From Bythopirellula sp041737835 (GTDB lineage Bacteria; Planctomycetota; Planctomycetia; Pirellulales; Lacipirellulaceae): DNA of 64,000 bases. The notes under the pieces were generated by a model, which ran no database searches, was not told the origin of the DNA, and saw only the letters and a list, made by a program, of their open reading frames with translations. Positions 8,432-17,334 of the stretch are shown one piece after another. A program made the position numbers and the translations under genes. Position 1 is the stretch's first letter. Each line of letters begins with the position of its first letter. The stretch is from the NCBI GenBank assembly GCA_041737835.1, contig JBGSQY010000004.1; one strand, 5' to 3'.

Positions 8432-10546
8432 ATGAGTGGGTTCTATAAGACGTGGGTCCGTGGAATCTGCTTGGCCTGCGCGTCAATTTGCGCACTTAGC
8501 GGCAACCTTACCGCCGGTGATATGGGCTTGGTCCCACTATTCGACGGCGAACGCTCCGACAATCTCAATCTCTGGGGTGGCACGTTTAGCAGCGGTAACA
8601 TCACCAGCTTTACTAAGCAATCCTCCGTCGTCCACACGGGCACGAGCGCCTATCAGGCCAATCTGGGGTCGATCCCCAATGACGGTTTTCGCTTTTTCCA
8701 AACCTTCTCCAGCGCGGCGAACAGCACGCCAGGCTACCGCCAAGACCGCGATCTCACGCAGTATCAGACGCTTGAAGGCTACGTTCGCAACACCACGACC
8801 ACCCCGCTCACGTTTTCCTTGGAACTCAAGGACTATCGCGACTCCGGCAGCCACAGCGCTCGCCGTAGTTACACAATCCCGGCTGGCGGTTGGACCAAGA
8901 TCGATGCCCCCCTGAATCTCAGCTCGGGTTGGAGCGTCAACGGTACGCCTGACCTGAAGCGCACCTTCGCGCTCAGTTTCCTGGTCGATGCCGACTACGG
9001 CGCCACGAGCGGTTCGTTGTACCTCGACGATTTTTCCTTGCGCGAGAATGGCCCGAGCATCGATCCTGCCACCGCACCGATCGACGTCGTCGTCGAGCGT
9101 TTGGCCAAGCGGCAATTTAACGGCTTGTGGGCGGCCCGCAACAAAACGACCGGCCTTGTTCCCAACACATCCGACGACGTCATCACCGGCGCGCTCAACA
9201 CCACCACGGGTGTGGTTTGGTCGCTCCCCGGCGCGATTCGCCGCGGTTGGGTCACTCAAGCCGAAGCCGATAGCTACATGGGGACGCTGGTCAATTCGCT
9301 CAACACGAATCGCAACCAGACGACCTATTTGCCCACGCGGTTTTTGAATCTCGCCACTGCTGCCCCTCAAGGGGGTGAAGAATCCTCAGTCGATGCCGCG
9401 TTTATTGCCCTCGCGCTGCACAATTACAAATCGCAAACGGCCACCCCCGCGCCACTGCGCGATGCAATCGATACCTTGCAGAATCGTTTTAACTTCGCTG
9501 CCTTTAACACCTCCGGCGCGTTCCGCATGGCCTACAGCGCCCAAAACGGCTTGAGTGGCAATACCTATGCTGGTTACACCAACGAAAACAAAGTCGTCGC
9601 GATGGCCGCCGAAGTTTCGGACGCCCATCACGTTCCTTTGGAGAATCAATGGAACAAAGATACCGGCCGCACGCTCGACTACCTCAACGATCCGACTCAG
9701 AAATACCTGGTTTACTCGTTCAGCGATGATTACCGCGCCCCGTTTGCTCAAGCGTTGATCAATCTCTTTGTGGACACATCGGAACGTGGAGTCGACACTT
9801 ACTCGAATCGTAATTTGGCTCGTAACCCGTGGACAAACTTTGTGAAGTATCACGCCGATGTCGCCGCGGAACTGGAAGAGCGTGGCCGGCCTTACTTTTT
9901 CCAACCCGATGCCGCGCGTGGGGGAGGGGGGTACGAGGCCTTCAACATGTGGGAGGACTATGGCCAACCCAATCTGTTCATGCCTTGGAGCGTTTCCTTC
10001 GCCTTGATGGCTGGCGCGGAGAATTCGGAAGATGCCTTGCGGTACTTATTGGATAACGGACTCGGTGGTGGACTCGATGGCCCGCTCGGCCTCGCCGATT
10101 CCGCTCAATGGGCCACGGGGGCCAGTGATCCCACGCAGGTTCCTTCGCTCGCCGACAACTGGAACGTGACCTTGTCGACGTTGGCTTTGATGGAATTTCT
10201 GGATCGCTATCAAGGCGTGGAAAGTGGCAGCCAATTCTTTTCCTCGCTCTCGGAAGTCGACTCCGCCCTGGATGGCGTCTTTCGAATGGGCGACTTCAAC
10301 GGCAATGGCGTGACCAATTCCACGGATTTGGCGATCTGGCAGAATAATTTCGGCACGGCGCACAGTGCCTCACCAGCCATGGGTGATGCCGATGGCGATG
10401 GCGACGTCGATGGCCGTGATTTTCTGATGTGGCAACGCGGCTACAACGGTTCGGTCGGACTGCTCGAAGGTGTTTCGGTACCCGAACCGGCGACTGGCTT
10501 GCTGATACTCTTGAGCCTTGCGGGCTTGGCACTGCGACGCATCTAA
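8432..10546 (+). CDS. Secreted toroid-fold glycosidase-like protein with dockerin-like repeat and PEP-CTERM tail
   Basis: An exported protein of 704 residues. A signal peptide ends near ALSGNLTAGD. Residues of about 30-210 form a beta-rich region ending LYLDDFSLREN that looks like a carbohydrate-binding jelly roll. Residues of about 215-600 (from VERLAKRQFNGLWAARN) have Trp/Tyr-rich helical repeats and motifs such as SSVDAAFIALALHNY and GGGYEAFNMWEDYGQPNLF, reminiscent of glycoamylase or DUF3131 (alpha/alpha)6 toroids. Then come a dockerin-type calcium repeat (GDFNGNGVTNSTDLAIWQ, DADGDGDVDGRDFLMWQ) and a PEP-CTERM anchor (VPEPATGLLILLSLAGLALR). It lies 71 bp after the GH94 stop and is probably cotranscribed. 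A role as a surface glucan-degrading or binding protein is inferred; family membership is uncertain. Confidence 0.6.
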   Translation: MSGFYKTWVRGICLACASICALSGNLTAGDMGLVPLFDGERSDNLNLWGGTFSSGNITSFTKQSSVVHTGTSAYQANLGSIPNDGFRFFQTFSSAANSTPGYRQDRDLTQYQTLEGYVRNTTTTPLTFSLELKDYRDSGSHSARRSYTIPAGGWTKIDAPLNLSSGWSVNGTPDLKRTFALSFLVDADYGATSGSLYLDDFSLRENGPSIDPATAPIDVVVERLAKRQFNGLWAARNKTTGLVPNTSDDVITGALNTTTGVVWSLPGAIRRGWVTQAEADSYMGTLVNSLNTNRNQTTYLPTRFLNLATAAPQGGEESSVDAAFIALALHNYKSQTATPAPLRDAIDTLQNRFNFAAFNTSGAFRMAYSAQNGLSGNTYAGYTNENKVVAMAAEVSDAHHVPLENQWNKDTGRTLDYLNDPTQKYLVYSFSDDYRAPFAQALINLFVDTSERGVDTYSNRNLARNPWTNFVKYHADVAAELEERGRPYFFQPDAARGGGGYEAFNMWEDYGQPNLFMPWSVSFALMAGAENSEDALRYLLDNGLGGGLDGPLGLADSAQWATGASDPTQVPSLADNWNVTLSTLALMEFLDRYQGVESGSQFFSSLSEVDSALDGVFRMGDFNGNGVTNSTDLAIWQNNFGTAHSASPAMGDADGDGDVDGRDFLMWQRGYNGSVGLLEGVSVPEPATGLLILLSLAGLALRRI

Positions 10547-10562
10547 CGTGGCTGAGTAGCAA

Positions 10563-12173
10563 TCAATTCTCGCCAACCAGACGATTGAGTTGTGCTCGCG
10601 CTTGATCGATCAGTGGCTGTAGCTGGCGATTGTCTTGGTACGATTCAAGGATGCTTTCTAGTTTCTGCCGTGCCCGTAGGAGCTCTCCTTGGGCAATGAG
10701 TTGCTTGGCTTCGTTGAGACTTTCCTGGACGAATTCCTGTTGGCTTTTGCCCGCGTCGGGGTTGCGTTTGAAGGTTTGAATCCGTCGCCGAGCAAGACCG
10801 GCATACGCCCGATCGAATTCGTCTTCACTTTTCTCGAACAAGACATTCAACGCATCATATTTTTGCCATGCTGTGAAGCGATCCCCATTCGTATCAAGCT
10901 CCCACGCTTCGACATACAAACGCTCGGCTTCACTCTCCGGCAGATGTCCCGTATTTTGGTTCATCCGCGCCCGCGTTTCCGCGCGGTACATCGTGTACTT
11001 TTCCTGAAACCGGTCGATCTCGGGTTTGAACTCCGTCTCCGGATAATTTTCCATCAGTACGGGAATCAAATTCTGTGCTTGCCGCCAATCAACGACATCT
11101 TCGGAAGCAATCAGCGGTTCGAGTTGGGCGATCAGTTTCTGTTCACTGGGGGGTTGGAGCGCCCAGATGCCACCGATGGCCAGCAGCACCAGGCACATCC
11201 CCAAAAACCACACCCGCTCGTAGAACGGGCTGTGATCGCGTTCCTTGGGGCGCATGTGCTTTTTCAATCGCACGATTTCGCTGCGGTCGGAATCGACTTG
11301 CAGCATCCCTCTGCGACCCGACAGCATTTGCTGCGTCGCGCTGATACCCTGAGTGACTTTCTCCTTCGCCATGAGAATCGCACGATGGGCTTCCTCGGCC
11401 GAAGTGAGTCGATCAGCCCTTTTCACGGCGAGCAACTTGGCGGTCAGCAAGTCGAGCCACACGGGGCAATCGAGTTCTTTGGCCGACACCCGCGGCGCAT
11501 CGCCATCGCGACGTGCTTGCACTAGCTCTGCAGGCGAGTTTGCTTTCCATGGCAACTCACCGGACAGGCATTCATACAGAATCACGCCGACGCTAAATAA
11601 ATCAGCCGGCGGAAGTGCGGCGGATTGTTTGCCACGAAATTCTTCCGGAGCCAAATAATTCGCCACCGACATCGGCACGCGCAAACCGAGCACGTCGTCC
11701 TTATCAGCCCACGCACAATCAAAGCCGCAGATCTTCACTTCGCCCGTGGGCTGAATGATGACCCGCGAAGGAGTCAGTCTCTGATGCACATAACCGAGCT
11801 GATGAGCGTGCTTGAGCGCCAAACAGATGCTGTCGACAATCTCGACGGCCAACTCCCACGGCAATTTCCCTCGGCGATCCAACAGATCGCGGAGCGATTC
11901 GCCTTTGACCAGCTCCAGGGCCAGATAGGGCTGCCCCTCTTCGATCGCGCCCCCCAAGCAACGAACGATATTGGGATGCACGAGCCGCTGCAAGCGTTTG
12001 ACGTCGGCGGAAAAAGCATTCCCCGCCATGGGACGATTCACCAACCCCAAAGGCAACATCTTAACGGCCATCGAGGCTTTGCGCTCGAGATGCAGACCGC
12101 GCAGCACGTTGCCGCCTCCCTCGTGATCGAGGGATTCTTCTAAGGCGAACGGGCCGATCCGCGATCTTTGCAT
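10563..12173 (-). CDS. Membrane-anchored kinase-like protein, probable pseudokinase
   Basis: A protein of 536 residues with a serine/threonine kinase fold (about residues 8-270), one membrane helix (WFLGMCLVLLAIGGIWAL, about residues 320-340) and a helical C-terminal region of about 190 residues. The ATP-anchoring Lys is present (MAVKMLP), but the glycine loop reads DHEGGGNVLRG, the catalytic HRDLKPxN motif is HQRLTPSRV without its Asp, and the DFG magnesium motif is GFD (ICGFDCAW). Loss of both catalytic Asp residues points to a pseudokinase acting as a scaffold or sensor. The helical tail (QKYDALNVLFEKSEDEFDRA) could bind partners. It is convergent with the preceding gene, with stops 16 bp apart, and lies on the strand of the nearby kinase/sigma cluster. 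Confidence 0.8.
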   Translation of the reverse strand: MQRSRIGPFALEESLDHEGGGNVLRGLHLERKASMAVKMLPLGLVNRPMAGNAFSADVKRLQRLVHPNIVRCLGGAIEEGQPYLALELVKGESLRDLLDRRGKLPWELAVEIVDSICLALKHAHQLGYVHQRLTPSRVIIQPTGEVKICGFDCAWADKDDVLGLRVPMSVANYLAPEEFRGKQSAALPPADLFSVGVILYECLSGELPWKANSPAELVQARRDGDAPRVSAKELDCPVWLDLLTAKLLAVKRADRLTSAEEAHRAILMAKEKVTQGISATQQMLSGRRGMLQVDSDRSEIVRLKKHMRPKERDHSPFYERVWFLGMCLVLLAIGGIWALQPPSEQKLIAQLEPLIASEDVVDWRQAQNLIPVLMENYPETEFKPEIDRFQEKYTMYRAETRARMNQNTGHLPESEAERLYVEAWELDTNGDRFTAWQKYDALNVLFEKSEDEFDRAYAGLARRRIQTFKRNPDAGKSQQEFVQESLNEAKQLIAQGELLRARQKLESILESYQDNRQLQPLIDQARAQLNRLVGEN

Positions 12174-12370
12174 GAACTTTCGCTTTGCCGAGAGGTAACG
12201 GTGCAGGCGGATCGCGAACCACGCCGACGTGCGGATGGCGTTCGAATCGTACCGTTCTCTCGCATCTTGAGGACTCGGGAGCTTCTCTGTTCCGAGTCAA
12301 GAAAGCGCTGGCTCGCTAGGTTTCATTGTAACCGAGTCGCCACGCGTCGCAATTCAAACTTCAGCGAGCC

Positions 12371-12415
12371 GGGTCGTCACGACCCCGACAAACACCGGCA
12401 TCGGGACGATGCCGG
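12371..12415. repeat. Two short hairpins between the pseudokinase and the next gene
   Basis: GGGTCGT/ACGACCC (12371-12385) and CCGGCATCG/CGATGCCGG (12395-12415, loop GGA) are perfect inverted repeats. The second has a near copy upstream of ribBA at about 63537-63557 (CCGCATCG, GGA, CGATGCGG), so it belongs to a dispersed hairpin family. The rest of the 249 bp gap 12174-12422 holds nothing recognisable. Confidence 0.6.
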
Positions 12416-12422
12416 CTAACTA

Positions 12423-13073
12423 TCACGATGGCGTAGGGACTTCGGCGGGAGCTTCTGGGGGTTCTGGCTTACCGTTGGTAATCAGCGCGGGGTCGATGTT
12501 GGCTTCCACTTTGCGCAGAATCTGCCGCGTCGGGTCGCGTTGAAAATAGAAATCGTCGATCCGAATGCGATCAGTCCCCGCGTCGGTTTTGTAACTCACA
12601 AAGGCAATACCTTTGTTCTGCCACTTCTTTTTGTTGAGCTCCGTGATGTTGGCGTAGGTCGTCTCGCGGCCCGACTTGTCGCGCAGTTGGGTTTCATCGC
12701 ACTCAATCCAACGGCCAAACATAAACGCAAAGCGAGACAGAAATCCAAGTGCGGCCAGACCTGCCGCACCGGCGTAATAGAACTGCTCGTTAATCTTCAC
12801 TACGGCGAGAGGTTTGTTCGTGTCGGCATCAAGAGGATTTCCTTCTGGCCAATTATTCTCACGTGCGTATTCATTCCATTTATTCACGCGATCGAGCTCG
12901 TCCAGAGCGGCGTTCTCTTCCATGAATTTTTCGTAGGCAAAACCACGCTCCCGCTGAGCAGGATAACCGACGAAGCCGTCGTAAAGGAAATACGCCCCGC
13001 CGAAGGCGCAGAACAGCCCCACTAGGCCGAGCCGCATGAGATAGCCACGACTAACATCCGCGCGTATGGTCAT
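12423..13073 (-). CDS. Hypothetical two-helix membrane protein
   Basis: A protein of 216 residues of unknown function. One membrane helix is near the N-terminus (LMRLGLVGLFCAFGGAYFLY) and a second near the middle (YYAGAAGLAALGFLSRFAFM), separated by a charged loop rich in Glu, Asn and Trp that would face the periplasm. The C-terminal half resembles a PH-like or DUF-type beta domain (ECDETQLRDKSGRETTYANI) and the end is Pro/Glu rich. Similar small membrane proteins are common in planctomycetes, but I assign no family. It sits between the pseudokinase gene and the sigma-kinase operon on the same strand, with gaps of 249 and 175 bp, so it may have its own promoter. Confidence 0.7.
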   Translation of the reverse strand: MTIRADVSRGYLMRLGLVGLFCAFGGAYFLYDGFVGYPAQRERGFAYEKFMEENAALDELDRVNKWNEYARENNWPEGNPLDADTNKPLAVVKINEQFYYAGAAGLAALGFLSRFAFMFGRWIECDETQLRDKSGRETTYANITELNKKKWQNKGIAFVSYKTDAGTDRIRIDDFYFQRDPTRQILRKVEANIDPALITNGKPEPPEAPAEVPTPS

Positions 13074-13248
13074 CGAAAAAAGCCTCCGAAGAAAAGATTC
13101 TGTACGAATCTTCGATTGTAACGCACGCCCGCCCCGACTGGAGCGCTCCCACGAATTTCTTCACGGGGGAGTGTTATGCCCCGGTCTAATCGTAGCGAAA
13201 AACCGGTCTGTAAGGGACCAAAGCGTTTGTCCCGACTTCAAGAATGAA

Positions 13249-14352
13249 TTAACCGAGCCACGATCCCAGCTTTTTGCGTGGCGGTTGAAATTCGCTAGTC
13301 CGCGAATTGCGGCGATGCCGTGCAATCAGGCCCCCTCCTACCAGGACAGCCACCGTCGGCAACGCGATGTAGTACTTGCCCCCTTCGTTGCCGCGCAGAG
13401 AAACAGCGACTTCCTCGGCCATGAGCTCATCGCCCCACAATTCGTCTAACACTTGATCGTGAGCTTCTGCGGTGGAAAGCTCATCATCAGCCGGTAGCGA
13501 TTTCTCGTCCCGTGCACTCTTCGCCTCGGGAACAGCTGGCCGTTCCGCCGAACGCATCAATTGAGCCGCTTCCTCAGGAACATCTCCAGGCTTATCAGTC
13601 TGGTTCGCGGGTTGTGATTCAGCCGCTGGGATCTTGTTGGCCGCGTCCTCGTTGGGCTCAGCCTTCGGTCGCAAACGATTTGCAATGTCGGTCAACATGG
13701 CCTGATCATCAGGGCTCTGACCTGCGGCCACATTGAGAGCCGTATGTTTGCCGCGCGGCTGCAACGTCGTGGAGAGCGAAGCGACTTCAAAATAAACGTC
13801 GCGGGCTCGCGCCAACGTAGGTTCCTTTGCCGACGAATCAAACGCCGTGAGCTGCGACCCCTCGGACGCGCTTTCCACCTGGGTGTATTCCGACCGCGGC
13901 GAGCTTTGCAGCGACGAGGGCAGAAAAATATTGCTCAGCTCGATCGTGCCGCCCGGTTGCTCGACTTGATTGTCGGGCTGAGGAATCGGCGTGACCTGAT
14001 CGAAGTCCGTCGCTGCGGGACCACTTTCTTCTGCCCCTTTGACCAGTTCTTCGTAATACGAGGCTGCCGCAGGATGCTCCTCTAAAAATTTCTCCACGCG
14101 ATTGCCATCAACGCGATCGATGATCGACTGAACCTTGTCGCTATTGAAGTTGAAACTAATCGTGCTGTCGGTAGTGAGTACCAATCCTCCCTGATTCAAA
14201 ATCAGGCTGTTGATTGTGCTCCCGTTTGCGAACACCTGTATATCGCGATTGATCGCAAAATCCGCCGACAACGCTAGCCGCTCTTCCATCCGTTCAAAAG
14301 CCAGCGCGCGACTCTTAATCTTTCCGCTCAAGGCTGTAATCTTTCTGTTCAT
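13249..14352 (-). CDS. Unknown protein with LEPR-XLL-like leader and C-terminal membrane helix
   Basis: A protein of 367 residues. Its N-terminus has a basic stretch followed by FERMEERLALSADF, which resembles the LEPR-XLL motif (FExLEPRxLLSAD) found at the start of many large planctomycete surface proteins. The middle is low complexity and rich in Ala, Glu, Pro and Ser. The C-terminus has one hydrophobic helix (YYIALPTVAVLVGGGLIAR) and a short basic tail, the layout of a protein held in the membrane with its body outside. The start overlaps the stop of the upstream kinase gene by ATGA, so it is probably translationally coupled and may be a partner or substrate of that kinase. No enzymatic motif is visible. 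Confidence 0.75.
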   Translation of the reverse strand: MNRKITALSGKIKSRALAFERMEERLALSADFAINRDIQVFANGSTINSLILNQGGLVLTTDSTISFNFNSDKVQSIIDRVDGNRVEKFLEEHPAAASYYEELVKGAEESGPAATDFDQVTPIPQPDNQVEQPGGTIELSNIFLPSSLQSSPRSEYTQVESASEGSQLTAFDSSAKEPTLARARDVYFEVASLSTTLQPRGKHTALNVAAGQSPDDQAMLTDIANRLRPKAEPNEDAANKIPAAESQPANQTDKPGDVPEEAAQLMRSAERPAVPEAKSARDEKSLPADDELSTAEAHDQVLDELWGDELMAEEVAVSLRGNEGGKYYIALPTVAVLVGGGLIARHRRNSRTSEFQPPRKKLGSWLG

Positions 14353-17234
14353 GGTTGCACCTCAGCGGCAATTTTGTTGGCAATTTGATAGCGGGTTCGC
14401 AAGTTCTTCGGGATCTGTTGGATGTTCACAGCGTAGCCCGTGGCCTCGGCCTGCTGCAACGTGACGATCGCTTCGTCGAGCACGCGCTCGCGCGAAAACT
14501 TTTTGTCCTGGGAATCCGCAGGAATCGCGTCCCCAACGACGCCCAATTCCATGGCCACTTGAAACAGTTGCTCGCCGTTGTCTTCCCACAACTTGCGACG
14601 TTCAAGCGCCATCTTCACGGCGGCAGCCGGTTCGTTGAGTGTTCGCAACGTCCGCGCACAGTTGAAATAGTGCTTGCTCAAAAAATCGCGATACTGGGTT
14701 TGCTGTGGCGCTTGCAAGACGGCGATTTGTTGGTGTTCGATGGCTTGTTTGTAAGCGACCAACGCCTGTTGAAAATCCCCGGCCAACTCGCTGGCCATGC
14801 CACGATTGTTCAGCACTCCCGCGAGCGAACTGCGGAAGCGAATATCACGCGGAAAGTCTCCCACAAGTTGTTCGAACAAAACTTGCGCTCGTTCGTAAGC
14901 TGACGCGGCTTCCGTGTTCTGATCATCACGCGCTAACGCCTGGGCTAGGTTATTCCAAGTGATCGCCAGATCGCTCCGATATTGCACCACCACAGGGGCT
15001 TGGCGAACCAATTGCTCCTGCAACTTAACCGCCTGCTGAAACGCCACGATCGCGTCATCGTTCTTGCTTTGATGCCCCAAGATCGCAGCCAGATTGTTGT
15101 AGCTGAGCGCGAGATCGCTGCGGGCCGACGCCGATTGATCATCTTTGGATTCTTCAACTAGTTGTGTAAGCAACGAAACCGCCGCCCGGCACGAGGCTTC
15201 CGCCGCGGTCCAGTCGTGTTCCTGTTCCATGAAGCTGCGATTGTTAAATGCCATCGCCAACGCATGCCGCGTGTCGCGATCGGCATCTTTGGTGGCGACG
15301 ATTGTTTCGAGCAAAGCAATGGAATGTGTCAGGGATTTCCGAGCCGCATTCTGCTCTCCACTTTGACGTTCGAGCAAACCCCGATTGGCAAACATCTCGG
15401 CCAACACTCGCTTGGCCGATGCGCCCTGATCCTTGCTTGAAGTGACTTGAGTTTGCAGACGAATCGCCGCCGAGTATTGCTGGCGAGCCTCAGCCAATTG
15501 GCCTTGCGCGGCAAACAACATGGCGAGATTGTTGAGTGCCGTGGCATGTTGTTGCTGAAAGTCCGCAGGCTTTTCAGTCGTCGCGGCAAGTTCGCCGAAG
15601 AGTTTGGCAGCAGTGCGGAAAGCTTGCTCGGCGGCTTCCTGATCCCCCAGCTGATCGGCAATCGTCCCTGCCTGCAATTGGGCATTCGCCAAATCGGCTT
15701 GAAGCAGCGGATCATTCGCAGCGCGATCGATAAATTCTTGATAATACTTCAGTGCATAAATCAGTAATTCATGCCGCAGTGGTTCGCTACCCGGCAGCCG
15801 TGCTAGTTCTCGAGAGAACTCCGTGCCGAAACGCTCCACCACTTCGCGCGCTTGCTTAAAATTGACATTAGACTTGGCGAGTGCTTTTAGTCTGCTATTG
15901 TGTTCCCGTGTGAGCAGAATTGCCCCCGTCGTCGAAACCGCGGTGAGAATCAACAAGAACGCCGCGGCGAGCGAAACAATCGTGCGATGCCGCCGGACCC
16001 ACTTCGCTGCCCGATCAGCCACGGTGGGTCGCTGCGCCAGCGTCGGCTTCCCTTCGAGAAAACGATTGAGATCGTCGGCCAGTTGCTCAGCCGTGGTATA
16101 GCGTTCATCGCGCGATTTGGCCATCGCCTGCAAGACGATGGTTTCCAAATCCACCGGGATGGCCGGATCGATGGTTCGCGGCGGGGTTGGCTCTTCGTTG
16201 CCAATCGCCTGCATCACGGCTTGACGATCTTCACCAGGAAACGCCGGTCGCAGCGTTAGCAATTCGTACAGCGAGGCCCCCAGCGAATAGATGTCGGTCC
16301 GCGGGTCCACAAGTGCATGCTTGCCGGTCGCCTGTTCGGGACTCATATAACGGAGCGTGCCGACAACGTCGCCGGTGACCGTCACGCCTGGACTGTCTTG
16401 CACCCGCGCGAGGCCAAAGTCGGTGATCCACAGTTTGTTGCGATGGTCGACCATCAGATTCGAAGGCTTTACGTCGCGATGAACCACGCCGCATTCGTGG
16501 GCGTAGTGCAAGGCGTTCGCCGCCTGAATTCCCAAACCGGCAATCGCGCGGCAATAGCGTGTTTGTCCCGCCGCATGCTCGGACGACAATTTTGAATTCA
16601 ACGTCGATTCAATGGCCATCGTCGAGACAATGCATTGATCGACCTCCTGCACCGCTTCGCGACGTAACTCGCCTAAGATCTGGTCGAGCGAACGCCCCTG
16701 GATCAACTGCATCGCATAGAAATGAACGCCCCGTTCTTGCCCCACGGCAAACACCGGCACGATATGCGGGTGATGCAGCTGGGCCGCGGCCTGGGCTTCG
16801 TTCTGAAAGCGAGCGATCTGCTTATGATCCCACATCGCCGCGAAGGGGAGTACCTTCAGCGCGACTTTGCGCTGCAGCGAAATTTGAGTCGCTTCGTAGA
16901 CGACCCCCATCCCGCCGCGACCGATCTCGGGACCAATCTCAAAATCGCCCAGCCGCTTTTCGCTGTGCCGTGAGAGTGGCTGAGATTCCACTGGCTTGGG
17001 AAACGCCAGATTTGTCTCCGGCTCGTGAAGGCCGTGCGTGGCGCCGTGGAGCATCTCGATACTTTCCACAAACGAGCGAATGTCGGCAGCTAAGTGGGGA
17101 TGATCGGCGATCAAGCGCTCAACATCGAGCGGCGTATTTTGTTCCAACGACAGCAAATAGCGATCGAGCACGTCGGCCAACTCGCGGTCAGTCGCCGAAC
17201 TTGTCGAAAACGATTTGGTCGATTCGCTAATCAT
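14349..17234 (-). CDS. Serine/threonine protein kinase with C-terminal tetratricopeptide-like repeats
   Basis: A Hanks-type kinase of 961 residues. The N-terminal 80 residues carry an ECF-partner-like motif (ELADVLDRYLLSLEQNTP). The kinase domain covers about residues 95-365 with GRGGMGVVYEA, the Lys in KVALKVLP, the catalytic HRDVKPSNL and ITDFGLARV, all intact. A basic linker precedes one membrane helix (TIVSLAAAFLLILTAVSTTGAILL, about residues 410-435). The remainder is a string of tetratricopeptide-like repeats (A.N.NLA motifs such as ALNNLAMLFAAQG and AITWNNLAQALAR) expected outside the cytoplasm. It follows the ECF sigma gene on the same strand, a typical planctomycete arrangement. An active signalling kinase sensing protein partners is inferred. 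Confidence 0.93.
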   Translation of the reverse strand: MISESTKSFSTSSATDRELADVLDRYLLSLEQNTPLDVERLIADHPHLAADIRSFVESIEMLHGATHGLHEPETNLAFPKPVESQPLSRHSEKRLGDFEIGPEIGRGGMGVVYEATQISLQRKVALKVLPFAAMWDHKQIARFQNEAQAAAQLHHPHIVPVFAVGQERGVHFYAMQLIQGRSLDQILGELRREAVQEVDQCIVSTMAIESTLNSKLSSEHAAGQTRYCRAIAGLGIQAANALHYAHECGVVHRDVKPSNLMVDHRNKLWITDFGLARVQDSPGVTVTGDVVGTLRYMSPEQATGKHALVDPRTDIYSLGASLYELLTLRPAFPGEDRQAVMQAIGNEEPTPPRTIDPAIPVDLETIVLQAMAKSRDERYTTAEQLADDLNRFLEGKPTLAQRPTVADRAAKWVRRHRTIVSLAAAFLLILTAVSTTGAILLTREHNSRLKALAKSNVNFKQAREVVERFGTEFSRELARLPGSEPLRHELLIYALKYYQEFIDRAANDPLLQADLANAQLQAGTIADQLGDQEAAEQAFRTAAKLFGELAATTEKPADFQQQHATALNNLAMLFAAQGQLAEARQQYSAAIRLQTQVTSSKDQGASAKRVLAEMFANRGLLERQSGEQNAARKSLTHSIALLETIVATKDADRDTRHALAMAFNNRSFMEQEHDWTAAEASCRAAVSLLTQLVEESKDDQSASARSDLALSYNNLAAILGHQSKNDDAIVAFQQAVKLQEQLVRQAPVVVQYRSDLAITWNNLAQALARDDQNTEAASAYERAQVLFEQLVGDFPRDIRFRSSLAGVLNNRGMASELAGDFQQALVAYKQAIEHQQIAVLQAPQQTQYRDFLSKHYFNCARTLRTLNEPAAAVKMALERRKLWEDNGEQLFQVAMELGVVGDAIPADSQDKKFSRERVLDEAIVTLQQAEATGYAVNIQQIPKNLRTRYQIANKIAAEVQP

Positions 17235-17241
17235 CTAATTC

Positions 17242-17265
17242 CCCCTCCCGGTACCCCGGGAGGGG
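17242..17265. repeat. GC-rich perfect hairpin between sigma and kinase genes
   Basis: CCCCTCCCGG and CCGGGAGGGG form a perfect 10 bp stem with loop TACC, followed by GCTAGGGGCGGG. A related stretch with AGGAGGGGCTAGGGGAGG occurs at about 38338-38356. It may weaken transcription between the sigma gene and the kinase gene, or be a dispersed extragenic repeat. Confidence 0.6.
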
Positions 17266-17334
17266 CTAGGGGCGGGTATTCTTCTTAGGCCACAATAGCA
17301 AAAACTGCGGGGAGGGTATTCTGGGGAGACCAAT

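Noticed and set aside
7284..8495. Long minus-strand frame of 403 codons opposite the GH94 gene
   Set aside because: It is antisense to a clear GH94 gene and arises from high GC content and codon bias; no domain is recognisable.
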